From NCBI RefSeq assembly GCF_910591885.1, contig NC_063275.1:24168501-24232500 (forward strand): 64,000 nucleotides of DNA, given 5' to 3'. Of the stretch, positions 25,401 to 37,201 are shown one piece after another (within the stretch, counting starts at the first letter, position 1; every line of letters starts with the position of its first letter). The notes beneath the pieces are model-generated. The model ran no database searches, was not told the DNA's origin, and saw nothing but the letters and a program-made list of their open reading frames with translations. The DNA is from Bombus terrestris (taxonomy: Eukaryota > Arthropoda > Insecta > Hymenoptera > Apidae). The translations under genes and the position numbers were made by a program.

Positions 25401-28150
25401 CGTGCCAGACGCGTGCAACTTTGCATGCATTGGTGCCTGTAACGCGATTCGCATATCCTGCGGCTATGTGGTTTCCGCATGCATACACACACACGGTTTT
25501 CGACACGGCGTCCACGAAAAAATTAATTACATTTACATTTTATTGCCAGTGACCAGGCTTCGTTGCTCGTTTGACGAAGATCGTAGTCCACGTGGCACAC
25601 GAATTTCGATGAAAAATTGAAATAACGTTCCACCTCGAAGAATACGTTATTGGTGTTTCAGAAGGGATCCTTTGACTGTGCGATCTGTGAAGAATAGTCA
25701 GAGAGAATCCTCTCTAGGAATAAAGAATTCTATTTGTTTCGTCACCAGAGGGGTGAACACTGCCGGCGAGATGATTCAGCTTTTCCTGAATAGTTCGAAC
25801 ATTTTTCCTGAACGAATACGTGGCTTTTAAGAGGATATCCACGTTGCCAATTTTTCAAACCACTTTGAGGGGACTTTATCGATTGGAGACTCTTTTAGGG
25901 GTGACATAATACGTTATGTATTTATTTGAGTTAGGATTTCAGAGTTTAGAAATCTGTGGTAATTAAACGTTTCTCATTGTTTATAAAGATTTAGGCGGGT
26001 GTATTGCAATTTTGTAAAATAACACGAAGTATCAGTTTTCTGTATGATTAGTTTGGTGTCCGGTACAAAACGGGAATACAGGATCGCTGGTCTCATAAAA
26101 GTACATCAAGGAATTCTAATTTTCTACATCGGTGGACTTTACATTTGTCGAGTGTCAGCTGGCTGTCAATCCAAGCGATCGCACTCTGGGAACAGGGACA
26201 AGTGTGAATATATCGGAATGTTCGAACGATGTTTGTGATATCTCATAATCATGGAAAACATCATCCGCAGCGAAGCTAAGAATTAGTTATTTATTTGCTT
26301 GCGAAGAAAAAAATTTTCTTCGTTAAAGAAAAAAAGACATTTAAAATCTATAGAAATAAAATGTCTGTTAGGTATCTAACGTACAATGGAAAAACAAGCT
26401 TTGCAAGTATTACAAACAAAGCGATTACTAAAAAGTAACAAGGAGATATTTAAAAAATTCATCCAATATTTTTTCAGCCATATTTTTCATCCTTCGCATT
26501 AAAATTTCAAAAACGTAGATATTACGGTCGAATAATGCACGAAGCTTACGTTTGAAACAATAAGATCTCGCTATGAATTATATCTTCTCGCAACCAGAAG
26601 TCAGCTTACGCGAGATCGTTGAAACTGGCATTGCGCATCGAACAATTTTGAAGTGTAATATCGTCGAATTACGAAACTGGTACATAATCGATGAGAGACG
26701 ATTCGTGTTACGCGGGACATTCATCAAGTGCCCCATACAGTTTGGTATTCCCAAAGCACCATAGCTTTGCATACTCTGTTGCTACGTGTATTATTCAACA
26801 AGAGGCAGTCGCCGAACAATCTAAATCGCTTGAACGCTTCGCCATTGCGCGATATCGGTTCAAATACATCAGGTCAGAGATTCATGTTTGTTCCGAGGAA
26901 GATGTCGCGTGAAAATGTATTCCGATGTTTAACTTAAGTCTCTTATTCATGTCGCAACGAGTTCCTTTGCGTTTTACGATAGCATCTTGGATCTTTGAAT
27001 GTAAATTTTCGGTTTTATTAGTACCTCTCTTTATGCATGCCAGGATCACGAGGGAAAGAAGGGAAAAATTTCATGTCGCCATTTAATGTCACTTGCAGTT
27101 TATTTATGATATACGAGACTATCCGTCTTTATAATACGCAAGTACAAGAGCAACATAATTTTGTTTTTTTCATAGAAATAAGAGTCTAATATCAAATATG
27201 TACCTTCGTCACTATTTTAAAAAAATATCTTTCAGGAATATCGATCGTTATAGAATTAGTATTATGCTGTTTATTATGGATAGATCGTATGTATTTGATA
27301 TATGCGTCAGGAAATCAAGAAAAATAAACTGTCTTCCACTGAACTTCAGACAGAATGATAAAATTCGGTCTATATGTTTCGTTATACGTAAAAAATAAAA
27401 ATCTACTTTCAACGATGTTCAAGTTTAAAAAGTAATCAAAGCTTTAAAAAGTAATAAAGCTCCAATTCTAAAATGTAAATACATTTTCGTCGAATAATTT
27501 CATTCTATCATAGATAAAATAATGAGAGGCACAATTGCAGAAAATCGGTAACCATTACTTGTTTAGTAGAACTATGAAACTTTACGTTCAATTATCACAC
27601 GATTGTACTTCTTGGGTAGCCCGCAGCTGCGTTTTCTCTTGTGTTTACGCTAGCATCGTCCACTACGATTTTACCAGTGGAAACTAACTTGATTCGCGAA
27701 GCTTTCGTGGCGCATTGGTTTCTACGAATTTCGGCCACGAGCCTTGTGTTTCAAACGACTTTCTGCAGCAATGCGGCGACCATTGAACAATACTGCGGCT
27801 ATTAAAGCATGACTACTGTCCGAGTATAATGGTATCGCTGTAACTGGTGATTAAATCCGACAGTAATCGTTATTCCCGCGAATTAATCGATAATAAATAC
27901 GCATTTATTTCTGAATATCGTAAAATTTCATCCTGGGACTATAATATTTTACTTCCATAATATATACGTTTAGTATACGTATATTCAATTTCACGATCGT
28001 ACTTTTATAGTTACTACGACGTTCCAAGCGTTAAAAGATTTAATCGCGAGTGTATTAAAAGAATTATTCATTGCTGGACTCCGCATACTATGCAAATTAT
28101 TATTTTGTATGAATATAATTAAAAAAATGGAAATCAAGTAGATGTTTTTT
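22415..28150. other. Mostly AT-rich noncoding DNA with three GC-rich patches
   Basis: Patches near 23260-23690, 25280-25620 and 27600-27840 are more GC-rich and contain overlapping frames of 60 to 95 codons on both strands, without motifs. The patch at 25430-25500 repeats catgca words and a short CA run. No gene is supported anywhere in this span. Confidence 0.45.
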
Positions 28151-28159
28151 TATCCGTTG

Positions 28160-28275
28160 GAAAAAGTAGGTACTTTGGGTGCTTCATACACTTTTGCATA
28201 TTATGAACTTCCTGTGCATTTTTACATTTTTAATCTCTCATAAATGTATAAAAGTCCGCAGCCTGTTCATTACCA
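28160..28275 (+). repeat. Degenerate interspersed repeat, intact reference copy
   Basis: The order is tactttgggtgcttcatac, acttttgcatattatgaac, ttcctgtgcatttttac, ctcataaatgtataaaagtc, then cgcagcctgttcatt. It is used here as the uninterrupted comparison for the LTR-split copy at 5017-5580. Confidence 0.6.
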
Positions 28276-28418
28276 TCTCGCGGCAGCTTTGCAATATACG
28301 ATCTTTTATGCGATTCACGAGTTAGCCCCGTAATAATCCGATTTTCTATATCAATAGCATTTAATCGCTTCATCCGGCTAATTATCAAAATTAACCGATA
28401 ATAGCGTCAATTAAACAA

Positions 28419-28751
28419 TCACATATAAATAACAGCCATCCATTGCCAGTGAACGTATACATCATCGATCAGATTGAAATTAGGAAAATTCAATTCAACG
28501 CCCTTACGCGAGCAAATCGGCGCTTCCTTTCTATCGTACGCAAATCTTGGAGCAAACCGAAAGCGGCCCGTATTCTTCGGTGCTTTCGTTTCTCGTTTCT
28601 CGCCAACTTTCCTGTCGAGATAATCGAATTCCCCGCATAACTCTAGCCAATTGCGTCTGGATTCCGCCCTTTCGACGGGGCGCGTGAAATTTTGTACCAC
28701 GGGATTCGACGGGGCGAGAAAGGCCAAAAGATACGAAAAAGGAATTTCCAT
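28419..28751 (-). CDS. Candidate minus-strand ORF in a GC-rich island, unrecognised
   Basis: An ATG-initiated frame of 110 codons. The middle of the peptide (about residues 35-100) is polar and charged, containing GEFDYLDRKVGEKRE and then an Arg/Phe-rich stretch. The first 20 residues include a short hydrophobic run (YLLAFLA), too short and too close to charged residues for a convincing signal peptide. Competing + frames of 60-71 codons lie in the same island, so GC enrichment may be the whole explanation. No splice sites were assigned. Confidence 0.15.
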   Translation of the reverse strand: MEIPFSYLLAFLAPSNPVVQNFTRPVERAESRRNWLELCGEFDYLDRKVGEKRETKAPKNTGRFRFAPRFAYDRKEAPICSRKGVELNFPNFNLIDDVYVHWQWMAVIYM

Positions 28752-29491
28752 TTAAGACGATCGTACGTGTTTTATGAGCTGCGAGGATCGGTTAATGTCA
28801 TTCACTCGCACGGGATATTCAGATTTCCCTTTGCGATCCTTCGGATTTATTCTGCGAAGCATTCCAATCGCTCGCGAACGATCCACGATGTCTCAAGGCG
28901 GAAATAAAGAACGAGGGGAACCCTCTTTGATCTGTTTTGTTGATACGCGAATTTGATCGGCAATTTTCTAACGACGATTTAAACGATTCAGCAGGTCTCG
29001 AGATGGAAATAAAAACACGCGAGAATTTGATGAAAAATATTTTAACGATTCTAGCAATGGGTTTGTGAAACAGTTTACGGATACGAGAAACAAGAAAATG
29101 CTTGAGAATAGATCTTTTAAATATCCGTACAGAGTTTGGTCTACGAAATTTAACGAAGCGCACTTTAGTTTCAAGTATCTTGAAGCCATTGAATTTCTTG
29201 AATGCATTGAAATTACCAGAGAGAATTTCGGAAGCTACAGAGCTTTTTAACGAACTACTGTCCATTTATACTCGTTCCTAGTGTAGAACACTGAATGTGT
29301 GTGCAATTTTTAAACGAGTTACGTTAAAAAAAAACAACGTTAAAATTGTAGACATTGTATTCGCATTTGTTGAGTTGTGTGATCAATTTATTGAATCAAT
29401 TTATTGAAAATTAAAAAATGGTGTATTGTACAGTATGTGAAAAAAACGTACTTGGCGTTTTTCTCTTTGCATTTCAATGTCTTCTCCACAT

Positions 29492-29493
29492 GT

Positions 29494-29517
<24 letters not shown>
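29492..29517 (+). repeat. Poly-T homopolymer, about 26 nt
   Basis: An uninterrupted T run follows cttctccacatg and precedes aaataaccg. It could be the reverse complement of a retroposed poly-A tail or a simple homopolymer. No target duplication was found. Confidence 0.9.
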
Positions 29518-29524
<7 letters not shown>

Positions 29525-29633
29525 CGACAATTCTTTCATTATGGTTTTATGTTTTCTGAAAAAAGTTTGAAGAAAATCGGTAGTTATCGAAAACTTGTTA
29601 CAGCAGCTTGTTTATTTTAAGGATAACGCGTAT

Positions 29634-29960
29634 ATGGAGGTGTACGCTGGTGAAAAATGCGAGTATACATTTGGGAACAAGTCAATCGAGAGTAAACTGC
29701 GATGGAAAGAACTGGAGCAAATTGATCTGGAAGAACGCGGTCAAGGGTGTATCGCGAAAAAGAGAAGATATTTCTTATTACATTTAACCTGTCGCTATAT
29801 CTGTGATATGTTATTCAATAACAAAATCATAAATATTTTGTTATTCACATTTATTTTTTGGATAATTTCTAATCGTATCTTCGTTCAAACGATCCTTTAT
29901 CTAACTTGGGGTTTTCTATTAATAAAACGAAGAGGTGTAACAAATTTGCAGTTTACATAG
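29634..29960 (+). CDS. Candidate small ORF or exon, hydrophilic head and hydrophobic tail
   Basis: A T-rich acceptor-like sequence (tgtttattttaag, AG at 29620-29621) precedes a frame containing ATG at 29634 and open to the stop at 29958-29960, 108 codons. Residues 1-47 are strongly hydrophilic and Glu/Lys-rich, including KLRWKELEQIDLEERGQ, which could form an amphipathic helix. The next 60 residues are Ile/Leu/Phe-rich, with one or two membrane-length stretches. The switch coincides with a fall in GC content near 29770, so a coding exon followed by intron read-through is the simpler reading. No consensus donor was found at the switch. I do not recognise it. Confidence 0.27.
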   Translation: MEVYAGEKCEYTFGNKSIESKLRWKELEQIDLEERGQGCIAKKRRYFLLHLTCRYICDMLFNNKIINILLFTFIFWIISNRIFVQTILYLTWGFLLIKRRGVTNLQFT

Positions 29961-30489
29961 AATTTCGCCTCTTTAATTAACTGCTAATTCTTCGGCAATA
30001 GCAATTTAATTAATAATCTTGTCCCTTTCGTTTCTTTATCTTCTCACCTTCATTTTCTTTCCGATTCATTACTTGAGGCAAATTAAAAGATAAAGAACGA
30101 TTCAATGAACCGTACAGAATAAGCGAAGCCAAGAAACGACCGAAGCGAAAACCTCTCTCAACGCAACGTTCCAGACACCCGTATAGCAATATCGGTATAA
30201 CAACTTCAGAGTCAGACACGGCCGAAAACTTCTTTGGACGCAAAAATACATAAACATCCAATACGAAACTTTTTCTCCTCGGAAAATTACACACACGTTC
30301 TCCTAATTAAACAAAAAGTACAATTGCCAGCTGTCTATAAAGTTTCACAAATGAAAGACATTCCACCTACGATTCTGAAATGGGAAAGTCATGGGGAAAA
30401 CGCTTCGCGCGAGTTTTAGTTGGAACGAAGTTACTTTTCCTTTTTTTATACTTTCTCGACGTAACGTGATTAAAAAAACAGAAATACAA

Positions 30490-30693
30490 TTACACAAGTC
30501 TGTAGAGTTTGGAAAACAAAACAATTCCCACAAGCAGCCGTAAAATCACAGTTTCGTTCAACGGCTTTTGCCAGTGATCGAACATGGCCGTTCGTACCTG
30601 TGATTCCTCGAGCGATTCATTACTTAGCTTTTCGTCAAAAACGGCTACAAGTACCAGAGCCGCTTCCTGATCTCCTTCCAGCTGGAAAATCAT
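30490..30693 (-). CDS. Candidate minus-strand coding exon, unrecognised
   Basis: Read on the minus strand, the frame opens after TAG 33 bases upstream of the ATG at 30693 and stays open for 67 codons after it. The peptide begins MIFQLEGDQEAALVLVAVFD and continues Glu/Ser-rich, with frequent GAA/GAG/CTG codons, unlike flanking DNA. A splice-donor match, CAG followed by GTACGA, lies at 30598-30597 after codon 32. This would end an exon at 30598 and leave the last 35 codons as intron. The upstream acceptor is weak, with no clear pyrimidine tract. No domain is recognised and no neighbouring exon was found. Confidence 0.25.
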   Translation of the reverse strand: MIFQLEGDQEAALVLVAVFDEKLSNESLEESQVRTAMFDHWQKPLNETVILRLLVGIVLFSKLYRLV

Positions 30694-30854
30694 GAAAGCT
30701 CCGCCATGGTCGATCGAAAGTACCTTCTACCGGTTTAAATGCTTCGCTTGCTCAACCTTTCATCGACGTTTCCATTTACCTCCTCTCACCTCTTTTCTTT
30801 CCGCTCCATACGGGTCTCCCTTTCTGTTTTCATTTTCTACCTGTTTCCTTCTAT

Positions 30855-30898
30855 ATGTGTGTGTGTACATGTGTGTTTATGTGTCCGCGCGCGCGTGT
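30855..30898 (+). repeat. TG/CG-rich simple repeat
   Basis: An imperfect alternating purine-pyrimidine run, tgtgtgtgtgtacatgtgtg, passes into ccgcgcgcgcgtg. Such sequence can adopt Z-form DNA. It lies within a pyrimidine-rich stretch at 30740-30930. Confidence 0.85.
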
Positions 30899-30944
30899 TT
30901 TTTCTTCCCTTTCTTTCTTCGATACACATCACTTTATCGTTGAC

Positions 30945-33900
30945 TTTATCCCAGCCGGTTGTTATAAAGAGAGTTTCCAACGTCGAAAGAAACGTCCATG
31001 GACGCTATGCTGATTATGCGAACCGTTGGAAAGAGCTGTGCCATAACACCGCGACGCAACGCTTTGCACCTGGTGTTCGTGCTGTTGCTACTTTCGAAAT
31101 AATACCGTACCCTTTATAGAGTAGCTATCGATAGCAGATAGTGGAAAAAAGCGGACCTTTTTGTGTTTTTCCAAGATATTCCTTAAATACCGTTCTTTGT
31201 AACTCTTTTTATTTCTCGCAAGTCATTTTTATTTATTTTTTTACAGCCCTTAGGTATGTTTCATTATACGATAAAATTGCACTGAAGTATTTCATGACAA
31301 CTGCTTTGACATTTCTTCAATATTCTTCAATAATATTATTAATTACAAGTTAATCATTGATGCTTCGTCAATGTTTTTAATCAATGTGTTTTTAGTACGC
31401 CTTTAACGGTTCTTAATATCCTTTTCATATGTACCATATTATTTTATATTAGTCGTTTTAATATTTCATTGTGGCGTATTTTAAGTACGTTCTAGTATAT
31501 TCTTTGGCAAAATTTCCCTCGTTATAGAAATTTATCTATGGTTAATTAAAATGGATAGGAGGGGCCAATGATTAATAATGGTGCATGGTAAACGAAAATG
31601 GAGGAGAGTGCTTCTGAAATAATTTACATTTCCTGTTATTATACCATAATCTGGATAATTAGCGAACCTGCTGTCAGAGATATCTTTACGAGGCTCTCAG
31701 CTTTTAATCCTCTAAAATATTCAGTATACAGTGCGCCAGTATTTTAGAAGCACTATGATACTATATTCAATTTGAACTAACAACTTCCATTTTGAATATT
31801 CTTACTGTAATATTATGACATTGTACGAACAGCTATATCATGATTGTCTTTGTACAGACGCACAACTTTAATTAAAACTGTCCATTATTCTAGAAACTGT
31901 CATAAACGAGTCAACTTGATTATTATAAGCGAAGGGATGAGCGAGGAAAGAGAAAAATGGAAACATGATAATCCAAATGTCATTATAGCGAACGAACGAT
32001 CACTTAAATCTTCGCGATCTACTTTTCGTTGTCATTATAGTCTTCTACGACAAAAACGAAGAAAGGAAAAAAGGAAAGGGGAGCCAGGTAAAATAGACAA
32101 TAGACGATGAATTCGAAAGATCCGAAATTTAAAAGCCCTTCGACAGAAACATTAAAGACGTATTTCCGTGTAACTGAATGTAACAGGCACTTCCTCTTCT
32201 ACGACTATCCATACCCCTTGCAACTCGTGTAGAACTTGTGAAATCGCTTTCACGTCGCGTCGCTTTACCAAGGACAGATTTCGTTCACTCTAAACAAAAG
32301 ACACTCTAACAGGATCTATACGGATGCTGGTATCGATTATGTGCTCGAACCATGAACGATGCAGTAACGTAACTAGGAACGGAAGCCCTGGCCAAAGTTC
32401 CGTCTTTCCGTTCAGCTTACCAAACTATCCTGCTATTACTGCGACAAAGTCAACGAAGTCATCGGTACATATAGTAAAATTATCTATCGATTGTACCGTA
32501 CCTAGAACCTGATTAATCCTCCTTGATTGACCAATTTTAGCCAACTTGGTGCATAAAAGTCATAGAGTCTAACGCACTGTTTATTTCCTGGTAATTCCCA
32601 GTTTTCTTTTTTTTTTAATATTCGACGAATTTTCAAAACGTTTCTCGGTTGTTTTATGGATTAAGCGATTGATATTAAAGTATATATTTTGTAGAATACA
32701 TTGTTTCAAAATATTCTGTCTTTTAGATGATTTCCAATAGTTTCAAAAACCTAGCAACAAATGGCTCTAACTAGCGTCGTTAATTTTCTACAATCGTCTT
32801 TTAACAATTCGTAATTTGTTATTCGATCCACCCTGAACATTTTTAAGGATTTTTCAACTTCAGTACCAAAAGATACACGATTCGTGCTCCGTTTCATGAA
32901 TCATTTTTTCAATCAAAAGCGATCAAGCAAAATCGATCAGTTTGATTTCTTTCTCTGTATGTGTCTCATTTACGATTAATTTCTACGTTTAGCTTTACGC
33001 TTGCTCGGTCCAAGGTAAAAATTCAACGCGTCTAAGATTCGTCCATAATTCTCGTAAAATATCAATCCATAAGTCTGATACTGGAGCATTTTTAATTTTA
33101 ACGAACGAGAAAAATGAAAATGGATACTTATTCACCGGAAGCTTCCGAAACAAAATAGCCTGCCATAAATCTGGGAATAATTCCTTCAAAGAACGACACG
33201 TTCGCGTTTCAGCGGAACGACTTTCGTTGCCGCGTAATATTTGATCAGTTTAAACCTTGACGTTCCCTGCTTTATTTATTATCCCTGGTTACATGTTTAC
33301 CGGTTTTAGCTGATCTCTCAACATTATTTATTTCCACCGTGCTTTGAAACAAAATGAACGCGACTAAAATGAATCGTCGACGGTGCCGCGAACATTTTTA
33401 CAGCGTTAATTTCACAATTCGGCGCGTTAAATCATAGCGCCACCCATATTTCGATGTCACAAAATCGATTTTTGCTATACGCATGTAAGAAGTATTGTTC
33501 TGTGTACAGTTCAGATGTCGAATTCATGATAGTGGAAGTAATTTTTCCGTTTCTGTAAAGTGAATAAAAATATCTAGTAGACTTGATACGTGTAATTTAG
33601 TAAATACGTAAATAATTCACGAACATTTAAGGGTAGAACGAGGAGTGGTGCAAATAGCCAACTGATACAGAATTTCCCATAGAAGTTTCATGGAAATTTC
33701 GTTTTTGTATTCAGAGATATTTCCTTCCTTTTGCGTTATATACGTGTATTTTTCTTTTTTTCTTTTTTGACTTCTTAAATACAAATTTCAGTTAACAAAC
33801 AGTTAATAGTTTCATGCAGGCTGCTTCGATCGTCGGTATTTCCGATGTTAAATAATACGAAAAGATATCTATGTGAGATCTATGTGAGTAGAGACGGATC

Positions 33901-34178
33901 AACGTGTTGCTGATACAAAATTCTTAGTCTCTTTTCCATTTACAATCGTTATGATGTGAATTTTATGGGAAACCTGACTCATACTGTACGAGAAAGGATC
34001 TCAAGGTAACGAGTAACCAGATGATCTGTCTAATAAATTCTCTCTTTAGATATGTAAATAACTGTGTTTTATGAACAAAATATTAACATTAAAAAACATG
34101 AAATACAATATGGTTCCTAATAACTATGAATATTTTTATTATAGAGATGTTAAAACATATAAAAGTGAAATGCAAATG
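30945..34178. other. Noncoding DNA
   Basis: No repeat unit, hairpin or splice-supported frame stands out across about 3.2 kb. The longest frames (88 codons at 31844-32110 on +) are Lys/Arg/Ser-rich and unsupported. Confidence 0.45.
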
Positions 34179-34532
34179 CAGTAAGACCCTCTATAACGCG
34201 TGGCACACGTTATCCGTGTTATACGGATTTCGCGTTGTACGAATCCAAGGGCGCTAAAAACCATAAGTAAATAAATATATAATCTTTTTCTTAATATGGC
34301 AATATTATACGCGTTCCACGATAACAGCTGTTCCACAACACAAACCGTAAACAAACCGTCCTTTTCGCGTAAGAGTTAACGCAAAACTGTGCTCCGAGTC
34401 AATTCAAAGACGCACGTATTTTCGCATCAGAAATGAGTCATTTCCAGCAACTGCTTAATCGCGTTATAGGGGAGCAGTGACGCAATTTTCAGTCCGCGTT
34501 ATAGGGGTGGCGCGTTATAGGGGATCCGGCTG
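34179..34532. mobile_element. Pogo/Tigger-like MITE
   Basis: The left end CAGTAAGACCCTCTATAACG and the inverted right end CAGCCGGATCCCCTATAACG form terminal inverted repeats of about 22 bp, both continuing CG. Next to the right end is TA (34533-34534). The left flank has TG where TA is expected, one mutation away. The word cgcgttatagggg or a near variant occurs three times in the right end (34460, 34495, 34511), with related ataacgcg/gttatacgg words in the left. The 354-bp element has no transposase frame. CAG termini with CCTCTATAACGCG-type repeats and a TA target are characteristic of pogo/Tigger-group elements. Confidence 0.72.
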
Positions 34533-35620
34533 TAATATAATAATAATTTTGTCCCACCATTGTCATCGAATACGACTCGATTTCCACGACTCCCTACTTT
34601 TCCACCAACTACATGACACGTTTCCGTTTCTGAATCACATCCAAGCCTTAAAGATCTTACACGCACAGCATACATTCTCGTCACGTGAATCAAATCTCCG
34701 CGCGACGCTATGCATACCAAAGCACTACGTGCATTCTCCGAATCTCTTCTCATTCGCTAACGATATTCCCGCATAAACATTCGTTCAATTTTTCGACCAA
34801 TCGTCGTCCACGCGAATTCTCACTTTTGTACTGTTCGTTGAAAATCACGGATCTGAAGAAGTCCATTGTTGAAAGGGTAAATTGATGAATGGGCGTTCTG
34901 GGAAATGTTTCGTCGAAGAGTGGCAAGTCTATAGAGAAAAGGGTGAAAATTCACGACGGGGGTGAACAACACGCATTTTACGATCACCAGAGAAGGTAAT
35001 AAAGCGGCTGATATGTTTGTACAGGCGGAAAAATATGGTATTAACGCGTGAAACTGCAACGATCTTGGAAATTTACAGCCGCGTGAAATAATAAACCGGC
35101 CCGCTACTGATGGCAGGGCGTAGAATTAAAATTTTAATGGGCAAGGGAATTACGCCGCGTTGCTTGTCGAAACAATGTTTTCATTAAATTGGAAATCGTT
35201 CCGAATGCATAGATTATCGGTCAAGCGCTCGTCCAATTACACTAATCCATGAATTTCTTAGTAATTTCCTCCTCGATTTGGAATTAACGCTGCGGATATC
35301 CCGATAAATATCCTGTTTATATTCTGCTAGATTTGAACGCTGAGAAATTTTTTATGCCATGCTCAAATATTTAACTCTGTTCCATTTTTAATCCTTTGTC
35401 TTATGATATTTTAACGGAGCATTCATTGCTGTAACACCGTGTCAAGTAAAAAACATAAATATTTTGCGTAATCTGCATTCAGTGATTCGAGCCGAAAAAT
35501 TGAAGATAAAATTTCAGCTGCAACTAAATTTTCTCGCAAATATAATGCATATTTTCCCAAATTAGGTTCTAATCAATGACACGCGCGTGACTCGGTATTA
35601 CAATGCAAGGGGTTCTTTTA

Positions 35621-35906
35621 TGTCGAAGTGGTCACCACTTCTACGAAAACTCTACATCTGGTCTTTTTTAGTTTTCTCGACAGCATATAGACAAAAGACT
35701 GGCACGAAGGCAGACCATAAACAATAGACATAAAGCCAACGTTGGCTTAGGGGTTTTCAGTTATAAGGTAACATTGCTAGCGTGCGGATCTGGACCAGCT
35801 CAAATTGTATTCCTACTTATTATTACACTTCTCTATTAAATATATGTTTTCTACCTTACACTTTATCCACGCGTTTTCTCTCTTTATACATCTAATAACC
35901 TCAACA
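35621..35906 (+). mobile_element. Possible solo LTR of a second family
   Basis: The segment starts TGTCGAAGTGG and ends CTAATAACCTCAACA (TGT...ACA). The flanking pentamers are tttta (35616-35620) and ttcta (35907-35911), a near match for a 5-bp target duplication. Near its 3' end are a polyadenylation-like attaaatata and the pyrimidine-rich sequence common in LTR U5 regions. It contains two strong palindromes, gaagtggtcaccacttc (35625-35641) and aagccaacgttggctt (35733-35748). It shares no sequence with the TGTAG family. The boundaries are an inference. Confidence 0.42.
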
Positions 35907-35914
35907 TTCTATAT

Positions 35915-37008
35915 TTATCGTCTAAAGCAGTTGCAAACTTTCGGCATGTGTTGCACGTATATATATTACAAAATTCATTGAGGAATATTTAATATAAAGT
36001 TTGGAATTGACATTCGTATTAAATAACATTTAGAGATTTATATAAAAGAAAGTGGAGACGTTCGATTTTAACTTACTTCACACTTTATTCATTACGATTC
36101 ATTTTATATGAAACGTCGCTCGTTTCGTTTTTTTAAACATTACTAAGAAACCTTTTAAGCGAAAAGCGAGACATTTTTCTATTTCTCACTTGCAATTGGC
36201 GGAGATTGAAGGAGATTTGCGGGCCTCAAACCAGCGACCAGAAAACCAACCACTAGAAGAAGAAGAGTAAAAAGTGGAGATCTAGACGTGAACAAGATCG
36301 ACAGTGTCGAAAGAGGCAGGAAGCAGTGTAGAACAAGCGAGACGAAACTGTGAAGCAAAAAAGATACAAGACGATGATCGACGCGTGGAATCAGAGGAAG
36401 TGGAAGACATAGAGAAAGAAAAAGCAACAGGAAGTAAACTCCTTTGGTAACAGAAGAAATATTACGTTTGTTTTATTTTCCAGCCAATGAAAATATATGT
36501 GATACTTCAGCTTCGAACTATACGATCCCAGCGTTCATAATTGAAACGAGACTAATAAAACAAAATTTATGCAAGACGGCTGTTGGAATTAAATGGCACC
36601 TTTAATGCGGCTATAAATCCGTGTCACTAGAACATTATGGAATTTCAATCTGACAGTTTTTAGCCTGAAGTCAGATAAATACGTTCGAATGATCCAATTA
36701 GAACTGCGGTTGAATTTTATATTCGCACGAGCTTCTAAAGTGGAGAATATCCATAAAACGTATCTCTCTGGTTTTTACAAAAATAAACGTTTCAAATTCG
36801 CCAAATGAAATATCCTTCTTTTCGGAGTTTCAGTTACTGTTACATCGATCAACCGGTTATCAAAAGCAATTTGTCAACGTTTAAATGGATCTTTAGAGTA
36901 AAACACGAGTGAATAAACGTCTGAAATAAACGCGTGTTCTTATTTTTATTTCTTTCATATAATCGTCGATACCGCCAACTTTCCTCGTATTTCCTTCTAC
37001 TTTTTCAC
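35915..37008. other. Noncoding DNA with purine-rich stretch
   Basis: Around 36230-36430 the + strand is purine-rich, giving a Leu/Ser-rich minus frame of 82 codons that is a composition artefact. Nothing else is supported. Confidence 0.5.
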
Positions 37009-37030
37009 TTTTTTTTTTTTTTTTTTTTTT
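37009..37030 (+). repeat. Poly-T homopolymer, about 22 nt
   Basis: An uninterrupted T run follows ctactttttcac. No flanking duplication was identified. Confidence 0.9.
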
Positions 37031-37178
37031 GAGGAATACCACCTTTTCTGTGTCTGAAAACTTAGTCGAGTAAGACTGCTGGGATCCAATGACCTAAATG
37101 AAGGGGGCGTTGCGATAAATCGACCGCAAGATATCCGGAGTCAAGGTACAAGCTACCGAATCGCGTTCATTTTGCCGT

Positions 37179-37201
37179 GGGACTGCTTTTCGAACAGTCC
37201 C
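37179..37201. other. Short perfect inverted repeat
   Basis: GGGACTG at 37179-37185 and CAGTCCC at 37195-37201 enclose a 9-nt loop. The flanks are relatively GC-rich (37090-37310). It is not long enough for a microRNA precursor. Confidence 0.5.

Noticed and set aside
28819..29265. 148-codon minus frame rich in Ser, Arg, Phe and Lys
   Set aside because: Composition is that of AT-rich random sequence without domains or splice sites. Competing + frames cover the same region.
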